The notes beneath the pieces are model-generated. The model worked only from the letters and a program-made list of their open reading frames with translations. It made no database searches and had not been told where the DNA came from. From NCBI GenBank assembly GCA_963601575.1, contig CAVCFO010000007.1:1-64000 (forward strand): DNA of 64,000 nucleotides, given 5' to 3'. The position numbers were made by a program, and so were the translations under genes. Position 1 is the stretch's first letter. Each line of letters begins with the position of its first letter. The DNA comes from CAG-238 sp963601575 (GTDB lineage Bacteria > Bacillota > Clostridia > Peptostreptococcales > Anaerovoracaceae). This document shows, in pieces, positions 8,968-18,888 of the stretch.

Positions 8968-8990
8968 TGTATGGCAAGGAGGACGAAATT

Positions 8991-9710
8991 TTGAGAATTT
9001 TAACAATGCTTACAGGCATTCTTTTTATGGGTGCTGGAATATATTTGATCGCAAACGGCGGAATTACATTCATGTCGGTTGCGTTTATTATCGGTATTTT
9101 GTTTGTTCTGGGAGGAATCGTAGAATGCCTCTCATACAACAGCTACAGAGGCGATGAGGACGACAGGACATGGATTTTGATCGACGGAATGACGACATTC
9201 CTGCTGGGCGGGCTCATATTGCTCAACAAGCTTTCGGCAGATGCGGTCGTGCCGCTGGTGCTGGGACTTTGGGTAATCAACACGGGCGTTCGTAATTTCG
9301 TAACGGCATGGGAGAGCATGGAGAGGCGCGACAGACCATTCTTCGACCATTTGGCAATCGGTCTGGTGAACCTCATCGCGGGTATATATGTATTCTTCGA
9401 TGCGGATATTTTCAATTTGGCGACCCTGACGATGGTCGGACTTTGCATAGTCGTGCAAGGATTTAACATCTTCCATATCGGTGCGATGATTACGATCCTC
9501 AAACCGGACTTCCTCAAAACAAAAGAAGAAATCCTCAAGGAAGCGGCAGCCAAGGCTGAGGAGGCTCACGAGGCGGCGAAGGAAGCAATCAAGGTCGCAA
9601 AAGAAGCAAGAGCCGAGGTTCGCGTTATCGAAGAAACACCGGAGGAACTCTTGGATGCGACGATGGCGCCGAAACCGAGTGCAGAGGATGGCGAAGATGA
9701 GGCGAAATAG
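8991..9710 (+). CDS. HdeD/DUF308-type membrane protein with helical tail
   Basis: A 239-residue protein with about six hydrophobic helices arranged as three repeated hairpins (for example LTGILFMGAGIYLIANGG and LAIGLVNLIAGIYVFFDA), typical of the HdeD/DUF308 superfamily. A charged Ala/Glu/Lys-rich cytoplasmic tail of about 70 residues follows and should be a long helix or coiled coil. The start is taken as TTG at 8991, because AAGGAGG lies 8 nt upstream; an upstream TTG falls inside the -10 box. It overlaps the following oxidoreductase gene by 14 bp. No function is established. The dedicated, probably repressible promoter suggests a stress-type role. Confidence 0.75.
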   Translation: MRILTMLTGILFMGAGIYLIANGGITFMSVAFIIGILFVLGGIVECLSYNSYRGDEDDRTWILIDGMTTFLLGGLILLNKLSADAVVPLVLGLWVINTGVRNFVTAWESMERRDRPFFDHLAIGLVNLIAGIYVFFDADIFNLATLTMVGLCIVVQGFNIFHIGAMITILKPDFLKTKEEILKEAAAKAEEAHEAAKEAIKVAKEARAEVRVIEETPEELLDATMAPKPSAEDGEDEAK

Positions 9711-10929
9711 CGAATTTGACCTTGCCATAGTCGGCGCGGGAGCATCGGCCTTGGCGGCGGCGCTGACCCTAAAGCGCGAGGCGACTGCGGCAGCTGTCAT
9801 CATATTCGAAAAAAAGGAACAGGCTGCAAAGAAGCTTGCGGCAACGGGAAATGGCAGATGCAATCTTTCCAATGCAGATTGCAAAGATAGGGATGAGGTA
9901 TTCGAATTCTTTTCCCAAAGCGGCATTGCGGTAAGGCAGGATCCTGACGGGAGATACTATCCGTTTAGCGAGGATGCAAGGCAGCTCGCGTCCCTTCTGA
10001 CAGAAGAAGCATGCGCCCTGGGCGCTGAAATAATGCTAAGTAGCGAGGTAAAAAAGGTGGAAGCATGCAAAGGTGGCGGCTTCCTCCTTTTGGTTCAAGA
10101 AAATGGCGAAAACCAGGGGAATTATCAGGTATTTGCTAGGAGAGTCCTCATAGCATCGGGCGGCAAATCATATCCTGCCATGGGAACAACGGGAGACGGA
10201 TATGTTTTGGCGCGCAGGCTCGGGCATACCGTAACACATCTTGCGCCCGGACTTACCGCTGTTTGCACGGATATGCCGTGCATAGAGCGTCTCAAGGGCG
10301 TTCGCGCAAAGGCTGATATAACCCTTTATCTTTACGAAAGGCAGATCGCAAGGCAGACCGGCGAAATTCAGTTTAGGGCTGACAGCCTTTCGGGAATTTG
10401 CGTGATGAACATCTCAAATCATGTGCGCCCGGTAGGTGGAAAATCCTTCAATGGCTATGCAATCTCAGCAGATCTTGCGCCGGATTATGACGAAGACGAG
10501 CTGAAAGCATTTATCAAGGCGATGAGAGGCATGAAAGGTCTCAGGGCATGTGACGCGCTGAAAAGCCTCGTAAAAAAGCAGCTTGGCGAGGTTATCTTCC
10601 TTCGCGCGGGAATAGATCCTGACAAGCACATTTCTGAGCTTTCGGATGCGAATATAAGCAGATTGATATGCGAGCTAAAGGATTTTCGCGTGCCTGTAAC
10701 GGGCCTTGCGGGCTGGAAAGAGGCGCAGGTAACCTGCGGCGGCGTTTTGCTCGATGAGATTTGCGAGGCGTCCATGGAGTCAAAGCTTGTAAAGGGACTT
10801 TATTTTAGCGGCGAGGTGCTCGATTATGCCGGGCCGTGCGGCGGATTTAATCTGCACAATGCGTGGCTGACGGGGATTCGCGCCGGAAAAGCGATTGCCA
10901 GTGATATGGAGCATCGAAAAAATGTATAG
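9697..10929 (+). CDS. NAD(P)/FAD-dependent oxidoreductase, HI0933/BaiN-type
   Basis: A 410-residue flavoprotein. It begins with the dinucleotide-binding LAIVGAGASALAAAL and has the family signatures AATGNGRCNLSN, ASGGKSYPAMGTTGDGY, VTGLAGWKEAQVTCGGV and the C-terminal GEVLDYAGPCGGFNLHNAW. This family includes BaiN and other reductases of unknown substrate. The start is set at 9697, since AGAGG lies 9 nt upstream. It overlaps the preceding gene's end and is itself overlapped by the next oxidoreductase gene, so the three are likely translated together from the 8939 promoter. Substrate unknown. Confidence 0.87.
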   Translation: MRRNSEFDLAIVGAGASALAAALTLKREATAAAVIIFEKKEQAAKKLAATGNGRCNLSNADCKDRDEVFEFFSQSGIAVRQDPDGRYYPFSEDARQLASLLTEEACALGAEIMLSSEVKKVEACKGGGFLLLVQENGENQGNYQVFARRVLIASGGKSYPAMGTTGDGYVLARRLGHTVTHLAPGLTAVCTDMPCIERLKGVRAKADITLYLYERQIARQTGEIQFRADSLSGICVMNISNHVRPVGGKSFNGYAISADLAPDYDEDELKAFIKAMRGMKGLRACDALKSLVKKQLGEVIFLRAGIDPDKHISELSDANISRLICELKDFRVPVTGLAGWKEAQVTCGGVLLDEICEASMESKLVKGLYFSGEVLDYAGPCGGFNLHNAWLTGIRAGKAIASDMEHRKNV

Positions 10930-12550
10930 GATACACCAGATTAAACTAAGACCCGGACAGAGCCGGGAGCTTCTGCCACAGAAGATAATGAAAAAGCTTG
11001 GCAGGAGCGATTTGATAATCAAAGATTGGAAAATAGCCAGAGAATCCATTGACGCCAGGGATAAGAAAAACATCTATCTCGTGTATTCGGTGGATTTTGT
11101 TTGCGTATATAAAAAAAATCCGAGGAAGGAGGCAAGGCTCGCCTCTGACGGAAAGCTAAGGCTGGAAATTACGCCTGATGAGACATATAGATTCCCAGAA
11201 ACAGAGCCGGATGCGAAGAAGCTCATGCATAGACCGGTCGTTATAGGCTTTGGGCCTGCGGGGATGTTCTGCGCGCTCATCCTCGCGCAGGCAGGTTACA
11301 GGCCGGTCGTGCTTGAGCGCGGGCAATGCGTCGAGAAACGAACACAAAGCGTGAGGCGCTTCTGGGAAACAGGCGTGCTTAACCCGCAATCGAATGTCCA
11401 GTTCGGTGAGGGCGGCGCCGGGACCTTCAGCGATGGCAAGCTCACTACGGGGACGAAGGATCCGAGGATCTCAAAGGTTCTTGCTGAGCTAGCAAAGGCG
11501 GGCGCACCGGAAGACATACTGTATAAGCAAAAGCCGCATGTCGGCACGGACATATTGCGCCAGGTCGTAAAGAACATCAGAAATGAAATAATTTCTCTCG
11601 GAGGCGAGGTCAGATTCAGCTCCCTGGCCAGCGATTTGCTGGTCGAAACGGCGGCAGAGGGCAGCAAAATCAGCGCCGTGCGGATAAAGCAAATTGACGA
11701 TATGGGAAATTGCATCGGCGAAGAGATTTTAGAGACGGAGGTTTGCGTTCTCGCACCGGGTCACAGTGCAAGAGATACATTCAGGATGCTGCGCTCGAAG
11801 GGAATTTTCATGCGCAAGAAGCCATTTTCCATCGGCGTGAGGATAGAGCATCCGCAAGAGGTGATCGACAGGGCGCAATACGGAGCGCCGGCAGAGGAGG
11901 CAGGGCTTCCGCCTGCGGACTATAAGATAAATTATCGCTGCGAAAATGGCAGAGGAGTATATACATTTTGCATGTGCCCGGGCGGCGAGGTCATAGTGGC
12001 ATCATCGCAAGAGGGCGGCGTAGTGACAAATGGCATGAGCTATCGCGAGCGGGCGAGCGGAGTAGCAAATAGCGCGCTGCTATGCGATGTGAGAATCACG
12101 GACTTCGGATCCGAGGACGTGCTTTCCGGCGTGGAATTTCAGGAAAAATACGAAAGATTGGCATTCATAAATGGCGGAGGAGATTATAAGCCGCCCAGGT
12201 CAACCTGGGGTGAGCTGAGGGATGGAAGAGCGCCTGATGTCGAAAACTCGCTTCCTGCGTTTGCGACAGAAGCATTCAGGGAGGCGATGCCCTATCTCGG
12301 ACGCAAAATCAAGGGCTTTGATGATGACAATGCAATTCTCACGGCAGTAGAGACTAGAAGCTCGTCTCCCGTGCGCATCGTAAGAGACGAGAACATGTGC
12401 GCGCAAATAGGAGATGAAGATGCGGCCATGCCCCTAGAAGGGCTTTTCCCGTGCGGAGAGGGTGCAGGATATGCAGGAGGCATCACCTCGGCTGCGGTAG
12501 ACGGAATCAGAATTGCAGAATTGCTCGAAAAAAAATACATGAGGGCTTGA
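10922..12550 (+). CDS. Uncharacterised FAD-dependent dehydrogenase (COG2509 type)
   Basis: A 542-residue protein. An N-terminal alpha/beta region (residues 1-85) resembles the small domain of this family. The FAD-binding VVIGFGPAGMFCALILAQAGY and the family block FGEGGAGTFSDGKLTT follow. The C-terminus is GEGAGYAGGITSAAVDGI. Members are widespread in Clostridia and their reaction is not known. The ATG at 10922 has GGAG 10 nt upstream and overlaps the previous gene's stop by 8 bp. The promoter for typA overlaps its stop codon. Confidence 0.87.
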   Translation: MYRIHQIKLRPGQSRELLPQKIMKKLGRSDLIIKDWKIARESIDARDKKNIYLVYSVDFVCVYKKNPRKEARLASDGKLRLEITPDETYRFPETEPDAKKLMHRPVVIGFGPAGMFCALILAQAGYRPVVLERGQCVEKRTQSVRRFWETGVLNPQSNVQFGEGGAGTFSDGKLTTGTKDPRISKVLAELAKAGAPEDILYKQKPHVGTDILRQVVKNIRNEIISLGGEVRFSSLASDLLVETAAEGSKISAVRIKQIDDMGNCIGEEILETEVCVLAPGHSARDTFRMLRSKGIFMRKKPFSIGVRIEHPQEVIDRAQYGAPAEEAGLPPADYKINYRCENGRGVYTFCMCPGGEVIVASSQEGGVVTNGMSYRERASGVANSALLCDVRITDFGSEDVLSGVEFQEKYERLAFINGGGDYKPPRSTWGELRDGRAPDVENSLPAFATEAFREAMPYLGRKIKGFDDDNAILTAVETRSSSPVRIVRDENMCAQIGDEDAAMPLEGLFPCGEGAGYAGGITSAAVDGIRIAELLEKKYMRA

Positions 12551-12575
12551 AAGCTGCTGTCCCTTATGATACAAT
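12547..12575 (+). promoter_or_regulatory. Promoter of typA
   Basis: TTGAAA (12547-12552), a 17-nt spacer and TACAAT (12570-12575). The -35 box overlaps the stop codon of the upstream oxidoreductase. The expected leader is about 50 nt. Confidence 0.65.
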
Positions 12576-12634
12576 AAATTATTGCTAATTTTTACGGGGA
12601 ATTGTTAAAATTCCAACGAAAGAGGGAATACATA

Positions 12635-14518
12635 ATGAGTCAAAAAGAGAAGATTATAAATATAGCTGTGATCGCTCACGTCGATGCGGGCAAGTCCACA
12701 CTGGTGGATGCCTTCCTCAACCAAAGCGGAGTTTTCAGAGCGAATGAAGAGGTAGTAGACTGCGTAATGGACAGCGATGATATCGAGCGCGAAAGAGGAA
12801 TAACTATTTATTCCAAGAACTGCTCGATCATGCATAATGATGTAAAGATAAATATCGTCGACACTCCGGGCCACGCGGACTTCAGCTCCGAGGTTGAGCG
12901 AATCATGAAGACGGTAGATACGGTTATCCTGCTGGTAGACTCCAGCGAGGGCCCGATGCCGCAGACCAGATTTGTTCTGAAAAAATCGCTTGAGCAGGGA
13001 ATCAACCCGATACTGTTCATAAACAAGTTGGATAAGAAGGATGCCAGGATCGACGAGGTCGTCGACGAGGTTTATGAGCTTTTCATGGATCTTGAGGCAA
13101 ACGACGAGCAGCTGGACTTTCCGATACTTTATGGAATCGCCCGTCAGGGCATCGCGGTCAAGGATCCGAAGGAAGCTCTCGGAGTGCTCGTGGGAGAAGG
13201 CGATGCGAAGATCAAAAAGAGCCCCGCAGGCTACGGCGGACTCGACCTTACGCCGCTTTTCGATACGATAATCGAGCATTGCAAGCCATATCCTGACCTT
13301 GACGAGGAGCCACTCCAATTTCAGGTTTCAACCCTCGCATATGACGACTATATCGGAAGACTGGGTATCGGCAGAATCACTAGGGGCACGATCAAAGAAG
13401 GGCAGAGCGTCGCACTTGCCAAGGCTGACGGCAGCATAGTTTCGCGCAAGGTAAATCAGATCTTCGTCTATAGAGGCCTAAAGCGCACGGCTGCAGCGGA
13501 GGCTCATTGCGGAGATATCGTTGTGGTATCCGGAATTTCGGACATATCCATCGGAGAAACAATTTGCGACCCGAAGGATCCGCAGCCGATGGAAATGATA
13601 CATATAGAAGAGCCTACGCTATCCATGAACTTCATGGTAAACAAATCGCCTTTCGCAGGCAAGGTAGGAAAATTCGTAACATCAAGACATATTCGCGAAA
13701 GACTGAATAAGGAGCTCGAGGTAAATGTAGGGCTCGTGGTAGAAGAGACCGATTCCACCGACTGCTTCAAGGTTTCCGGAAGAGGAGAGCTTCACCTTTC
13801 GATATTGATCGAAAATATGCGCCGCGAAGGTTATGAGCTTGCGGTTTCAAAGCCTGAGGTAATCTTGCATAGAGACGAGAACGGAAAGCCGCTTGAACCT
13901 ATCGAAGAGGTGGTTATTTCCGTGCCGGACGAATATGCCGGGACGGTCATAAATAAACTTAATATAAGAAAAGGCCTGATGAAGCAGATGTCGGGTGAAA
14001 ACGGATATTCGCGCATAGAATATCTCGTGCCGACCAGAGGCCTGCTGGGATACAGAAGCGAATTCATCAACGATACCAGAGGCGAGGGAACGATGGTAAG
14101 ACGATTCGATTCTTTCGACGAATACAAGGGAGACATCCCGCAGCGCGTGAACGGAGTTGCCATCGCACAGGAAGAAGGCGTATGCACGCCTTATGCCCTC
14201 TTCAATATCGGCGAGAGAGTGCAGATGTTCGTGGAGCCCGGCACAAAGGTATATGAGGGAATGATCGTAGGGATGAATTCCAGAAACGATGACATGGTCG
14301 TAAACCCTTGCAAGGCGAAGAAGGTCAGCAACATGCGTGCGGCAGGTTCGGACGAGGCGATAAAGCTCACCCCGCCGAGAACCTTTACCCTTGAGGAAGC
14401 GCTGGAATTCATAAACGACGATGAGCTTGTGGAGATCACACCGGACGATATCAGACTCAGAAAGAAGCTCCTGCATGAGCTCGAAAGAAGAAGAAGCGGC
14501 AGAAACTATGCGGAATAA
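12635..14518 (+). CDS. typA: Translational GTPase TypA/BipA
   Basis: Ribosome-binding GTPase of the EF-G family, involved in 50S assembly and in stress or cold growth. At 627 residues it has family length. It has G1 AHVDAGKST, the switch region RERGITI, G3 DTPGHADF, G4 NKLDKKDAR, then EF-G-like domains II, III and V and the TypA-specific C-terminal domain (LVPTRGLLGYRSEF, the GTMVRRF region and RNDDMVVNPCKAKKVSNMRAAGSDEA). Translation most likely starts at ATG 12635 (MSQKEK), where AGAGGG lies upstream. It has its own promoter. Confidence 0.96.
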   Translation: MSQKEKIINIAVIAHVDAGKSTLVDAFLNQSGVFRANEEVVDCVMDSDDIERERGITIYSKNCSIMHNDVKINIVDTPGHADFSSEVERIMKTVDTVILLVDSSEGPMPQTRFVLKKSLEQGINPILFINKLDKKDARIDEVVDEVYELFMDLEANDEQLDFPILYGIARQGIAVKDPKEALGVLVGEGDAKIKKSPAGYGGLDLTPLFDTIIEHCKPYPDLDEEPLQFQVSTLAYDDYIGRLGIGRITRGTIKEGQSVALAKADGSIVSRKVNQIFVYRGLKRTAAAEAHCGDIVVVSGISDISIGETICDPKDPQPMEMIHIEEPTLSMNFMVNKSPFAGKVGKFVTSRHIRERLNKELEVNVGLVVEETDSTDCFKVSGRGELHLSILIENMRREGYELAVSKPEVILHRDENGKPLEPIEEVVISVPDEYAGTVINKLNIRKGLMKQMSGENGYSRIEYLVPTRGLLGYRSEFINDTRGEGTMVRRFDSFDEYKGDIPQRVNGVAIAQEEGVCTPYALFNIGERVQMFVEPGTKVYEGMIVGMNSRNDDMVVNPCKAKKVSNMRAAGSDEAIKLTPPRTFTLEEALEFINDDELVEITPDDIRLRKKLLHELERRRSGRNYAE

Positions 14519-14602
14519 GATTTAGCGGGCTTTGAGGCTTTGCCTGCTTTGGCGGCTGCCTCGCCGGCGAACTTGTACAAAATAGAGAGGAGAATGACCG
14601 CA

Positions 14603-15403
14603 ATGAATTTTTCGGAAAAAACCCTTGAAGCGCTGTTCGCATACGGAAAAAATATTTTGGCTTGCCTGATTGTGGTGGCGGTAGGGATTATTTTCACGAA
14701 GCTGCTGCTGAAATTTGCAAGGCGGCTTCTGTCAAAAAGCTCGCTGGACGAATCGGTATACAAGTTCCTGCTTAATACCGTAAAATATGTCGCATATACC
14801 GTGGTTTTCGTAGTGGCGCTCACCTGCCTGAATATACCTACGGCGCCCCTTGTAACGGTGCTGGGCGCAGGAGGCGCGGCCATTGCTCTTGCTATGAAGG
14901 ACAGCCTTGGAAATGTGGCAAGTGGACTTATAATTTTGATTAACAAGCCTTTTGTCAAGGGCGATTTTATCGAAACAGCAGGAGCAAGCGGAATCGTTCA
15001 GAGCATAGACCTGATGGTTACGACCCTGAGAACATACGACAACAAGGTAGTGGCAGTCCCAAACAGCGCCATAACTTCGTCGGTGCTTGTAAACTATACA
15101 AAGGAAGAAACACGCAGAGTGGATTTGAAGCTGACCGTAAGCTATAGCGCGCAGCTTTCCAAGGTCAGAGACACCTTGCTTGCTGTGGCGGAATCAAATC
15201 CGGAAATTTTGAAAATACCGGAGCCGTTTTTCGGAGTTGCAAGCCACGGCGAGAGCGCCGTTGAAATCGACTTTAGGGTATGGTGCCAGACGCCAAAATA
15301 CTGGGATATAAAATATTACTTGCAGGAGCAAGTTAAAATTGCTTTTGATGAAGCAGATATAGACATACCTTATCCGCAAATGGATATTCATATTGTCAAG
15401 TAA
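14603..15403 (+). CDS. Small-conductance mechanosensitive channel (MscS family)
   Basis: A 266-residue membrane channel that would open under membrane tension to release osmolytes. It has three hydrophobic segments (about residues 14-34, 59-78 and 82-106). The third is the pore-lining Ala/Gly-rich helix TVLGAGGAAIALAMKDSLGN. The cytoplasmic beta domain follows (VPNSAITSSVLVNYT) and the alpha/beta end domain after it. ATG at 14603 is preferred because AGGAG lies 10 nt upstream; the ATG at 14594 would be only 1 nt from it. pyc follows 21 bp later. c-di-AMP made by cdaA also has an osmotic role, but no direct link is shown. Confidence 0.9.
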   Translation: MNFSEKTLEALFAYGKNILACLIVVAVGIIFTKLLLKFARRLLSKSSLDESVYKFLLNTVKYVAYTVVFVVALTCLNIPTAPLVTVLGAGGAAIALAMKDSLGNVASGLIILINKPFVKGDFIETAGASGIVQSIDLMVTTLRTYDNKVVAVPNSAITSSVLVNYTKEETRRVDLKLTVSYSAQLSKVRDTLLAVAESNPEILKIPEPFFGVASHGESAVEIDFRVWCQTPKYWDIKYYLQEQVKIAFDEADIDIPYPQMDIHIVK

Positions 15404-15424
15404 ATTTTTTTAGGAGAGAAAGAA

Positions 15425-18400
15425 ATGGGAGAGATCAAAAAGTTTAAGAGAGTGCTTGTCGCCAACAGAGGCGAGATTGCAATCAGAGTTTTCAGAGCAT
15501 GCAGAGAGCTCGGAATCAGAACAGTGGCAATTTACTCAGAAGAGGACAAGAATTCCCTCTTCAGAACGAAGGCGGACGAAGCATACCAGATCGGTAAGGG
15601 CAAGACGCCTGTAGGAGCATACCTGAGCATCGACGAAATCATCGCGCTTGCAAAGGCAAAGGGCGTAGATGCAATCCATCCGGGCTACGGCTTCCTTGCC
15701 GAAAACGAAGAATTTGCAAAGACCTGCGCCGATGCAGGCATCGAGTTCATCGGGCCTACCGCAGAGATGATGAATAGCCTCGGAGACAAGATCCAGTCAA
15801 AAATCGTGGCTCATTCCGTAGGCGTTCCGACGGTTCCGGGAGTTGAAAAAGCCATCGAGACAGAGGCTGAGGCCATCGAATTTGCCAATTCCTGCGGATA
15901 TCCTGTTATGCTCAAGGCAGCAGCAGGCGGCGGCGGACGCGGAATGAGAATCGTAAGAACAGAAGAAGAATTGCTTCCGCAGTTTCGTTCGGCTCGTTCG
16001 GAAGCAGCCAAGGCATTCGGAATCGACGATATTTTCATCGAAAAATATTTGGAAAACCCGAAGCATATCGAAGTGCAGATTTTGGGTGACAAGGAAGGCA
16101 ACATCGTTCACCTCTTTGAACGTGACTGCTCCATCCAGAGAAGGCACCAGAAGGTTATAGAGTTCACTCCGGCGCTTTGCTTATCGGACGCGCAGCGCAA
16201 GGCGATATGCGAAGATGCGATCAAGATCGCAAAGGCGGTGGACTACCGCTCGGCAGGTACGGTTGAGTTTCTTCTGGACCATACAACGGGCAAGCACTAT
16301 TTCATCGAAATGAACCCGCGTATTCAGGTTGAGCATACGGTAACAGAGATGGTTACCGGCATCGACATCGTGCAGGCACAGATCCTCGTTGCACAGGGCT
16401 ATAGACTCGATAGCCCCGAAATCGGCATCAAGAGCCAGAAGGACATCAAGGTAACGGGCCATGCGATCCAGTGCAGAATCACGACAGAAGATCCGACAAA
16501 CGAGTTCATGCCTGATACCGGCACGATCGAGTCATATAGATCACCGGGCGGATTTGGCATCAGACTGGACGGCGGAAACGGCTTCCAGGGCTCGACCATC
16601 ACGCCGTTTTATGACTCGCTCTTGCTCAAGGTAACAGCTTTCGGCAGAACCTTTGACGACACCAGAAGAAAGGCGATCCGTGCCCTCGGCGAGACCATAA
16701 TCAAGGGCGTAAAGACCAACATTCCGTTCATGCTCAACGTGCTTAACCATCCGACATTTGCGGCGGGGGAATGCGATACCGGATTCATCGCAAACACACC
16801 TGACCTTCTTGACATTGGCAAGGTTCAGGATACAGAGCTTCGCGTCATCGAATTTCTCGGAAACAAGTTCGTCAACGAGACAAAGGGCAAGAAGAGAAGC
16901 TACAACGTTCCGGTATTCCCAAAATTCAAGAGCTCGGAGCTTCCGGAGCTGCAGGGCAGAGGCACGAAGCAGCTTTTCGACGAGATGGGCGCCAGGGACT
17001 TTACTCAGTGGATAAGAAAACAGCAGAGACTGTTCATAACAGATACAACCATGCGCGATGCGCAGCAGTCGCTGATGGCGACCAGAGTCAGAACCGTAGA
17101 CATGGAGAAGATCGCCCCGGCGGTTTCCGTTTATGGACGCAAGCTTTTCTCCATCGAAATGTGGGGCGGCGCGACCTTCGATACATCCTATCGTTTCCTC
17201 AAGGAGGATCCGTGGGAGAGACTCGAGGTTCTGCGGCAGAAATGCCCGAACATACTCTTGCAGATGCTCATAAGAGGCGCAAATGCGGTAGGTTATAAGA
17301 ACTATCCGGACAATGTAATCCGCGAATTCGTAAAGCAGTCTGCAAAGGCAGGAATCGATGTATTCAGAATCTTTGACTCGCTGAACTGGATTCAGGGCAT
17401 GGAGATCGCGCTCGACGAAACCTTAAACCAGGGAATGATCGCAGAGCCTTGCCTGTGCTATACGGGAGACATTCTGGATCCGTCCAGAACAAAATATACG
17501 CTTGACTATTATGTAAGAATGGCAAAAGAGCTCGAAAAACGCGGCGCTCACATCCTCGGAATCAAGGATATGTCGGGTCTGCTCAAGCCGACTGCGGCAT
17601 CCAAGCTCATCGGAACGCTCAAGCAGGAAATCGGAATTCCTATCCATCTGCATACTCACGATACGTCCGGAAACGGCGTTGCTACCGTGCTGATGGCAGC
17701 TCAGGCAGGCGTGGACATAGCCGATGCGGCATTCAACTCGATGTCGGGGCTCACATCCCAGCCTGCGCTCAACTCAATCGTTGCATCGCTTCAGAACTCC
17801 GACAGAGATACGGGACTTGATTCGGATGGACTCCAGAGGATCAGCGAATACTGGAGAGATGTTCGTCCGGTTTATAAGGAATTCGAGTCGGAGCTGCAGA
17901 CAGCTTCCGCAGAAATCTATAAATATGAAATTCCGGGAGGCCAGTATTCTAACCTCCAGGCGCAGGTTGAGTCGTTCGGGCTCGGCCACAAGCTGAAGGA
18001 AGTCAAGGATATGTACAAGGCAGTAAATGCAATGCTCGGAGACATCGTAAAGGTTACACCGTCCTCAAAGGTTGTAGGCGACCTTGCGATCTTCATGGTT
18101 CAGAACGGGCTCACTCCGGAAAATATCGTAGAAAAGGGAGCGAATATCGACTTCCCGGATTCGACCGTTTCTTACTTCGAAGGTATGATGGGACAGCCTG
18201 AGGGCGGTTTCCCTGAGGACATCCAAAAGGTTGTGCTTAAGGACAAGAAGCCGATCACATGTAGACCCGGAGAACTCCTTCCGCCGGAGGACTTTGCGGC
18301 AATCAGAAAGAAGCTTAAGGACGAGCTTGGACTCGAAGGAACGGACAAGGAGGTCATCTCCTATGCGATCTATCCGAAGGTATTCGAGGACTATATCAAG

Positions 18401-18874
18401 TCCATCCGCAAGGAAGGCTCGTTCCGCTACATGGGTTCGGACATCTTCTTCCACTCGCTCGAAGAAGGCGAAACCTGCGAAGTCAAGGTTAAGGACGGCG
18501 TAGAGCTCATGGTTAAGCTGCAGGAGGTTCGTCCTGTAGACAATGACGGATTCAGAGAGGCAATTTTCGAGGTTAACGGAAATCGCCGTATCATAAAGAT
18601 AAAGGACAAGACAGTAACCGTAAACTCATCAAACTCTGTGCTGTATGCAAACGAGGACAACCCGCTTGAGGTCGGAGCAAATATTCCGGGCAACATCATC
18701 AAGGTTCTCGTAAAGGAAGGCGAGACGGTTACGGCTAACCAGCCGATTGCTGTCATCGAGGCGATGAAGATGGAAACGAATATCATCGCAAGAGAAGGCG
18801 GCGTTGTCGAGAGAATTTACGTTTCGGAGGGGCAGCAGGTGAAGGCCGGCGAGATGGTTGCGAAACTGAAATAG
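15425..18874 (+). CDS. pyc: Pyruvate carboxylase
   Basis: Biotin enzyme that carboxylates pyruvate to oxaloacetate, feeding aspartate-family synthesis. The 1149-residue single chain has a biotin carboxylase domain (VANRGEIAIRVFRACRELG, the Gly-rich AAAGGGGRGMRIV, FIEMNPRIQVEHTVTE), a carboxyltransferase TIM barrel (DTTMRDAQQSLMATR, EMWGGATFD, HTHDTSGNGVAT), and a C-terminal biotinyl domain. The biotinyl Lys is at about 1115 in EAMKMET. Start has AGGAGA upstream. threonine synthase follows 14 bp later, a sensible pairing because oxaloacetate leads to aspartate and threonine. Confidence 0.97.
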   Translation: MGEIKKFKRVLVANRGEIAIRVFRACRELGIRTVAIYSEEDKNSLFRTKADEAYQIGKGKTPVGAYLSIDEIIALAKAKGVDAIHPGYGFLAENEEFAKTCADAGIEFIGPTAEMMNSLGDKIQSKIVAHSVGVPTVPGVEKAIETEAEAIEFANSCGYPVMLKAAAGGGGRGMRIVRTEEELLPQFRSARSEAAKAFGIDDIFIEKYLENPKHIEVQILGDKEGNIVHLFERDCSIQRRHQKVIEFTPALCLSDAQRKAICEDAIKIAKAVDYRSAGTVEFLLDHTTGKHYFIEMNPRIQVEHTVTEMVTGIDIVQAQILVAQGYRLDSPEIGIKSQKDIKVTGHAIQCRITTEDPTNEFMPDTGTIESYRSPGGFGIRLDGGNGFQGSTITPFYDSLLLKVTAFGRTFDDTRRKAIRALGETIIKGVKTNIPFMLNVLNHPTFAAGECDTGFIANTPDLLDIGKVQDTELRVIEFLGNKFVNETKGKKRSYNVPVFPKFKSSELPELQGRGTKQLFDEMGARDFTQWIRKQQRLFITDTTMRDAQQSLMATRVRTVDMEKIAPAVSVYGRKLFSIEMWGGATFDTSYRFLKEDPWERLEVLRQKCPNILLQMLIRGANAVGYKNYPDNVIREFVKQSAKAGIDVFRIFDSLNWIQGMEIALDETLNQGMIAEPCLCYTGDILDPSRTKYTLDYYVRMAKELEKRGAHILGIKDMSGLLKPTAASKLIGTLKQEIGIPIHLHTHDTSGNGVATVLMAAQAGVDIADAAFNSMSGLTSQPALNSIVASLQNSDRDTGLDSDGLQRISEYWRDVRPVYKEFESELQTASAEIYKYEIPGGQYSNLQAQVESFGLGHKLKEVKDMYKAVNAMLGDIVKVTPSSKVVGDLAIFMVQNGLTPENIVEKGANIDFPDSTVSYFEGMMGQPEGGFPEDIQKVVLKDKKPITCRPGELLPPEDFAAIRKKLKDELGLEGTDKEVISYAIYPKVFEDYIKSIRKEGSFRYMGSDIFFHSLEEGETCEVKVKDGVELMVKLQEVRPVDNDGFREAIFEVNGNRRIIKIKDKTVTVNSSNSVLYANEDNPLEVGANIPGNIIKVLVKEGETVTANQPIAVIEAMKMETNIIAREGGVVERIYVSEGQQVKAGEMVAKLK

Positions 18875-18888
18875 ATTGGAGAAACATT

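Noticed and set aside
8967..8990. TTG at 8967 as start of the DUF308 gene
   Set aside because: It is the last base of the -10 box and lies before the AAGGAGG site; 8991 is the better start.
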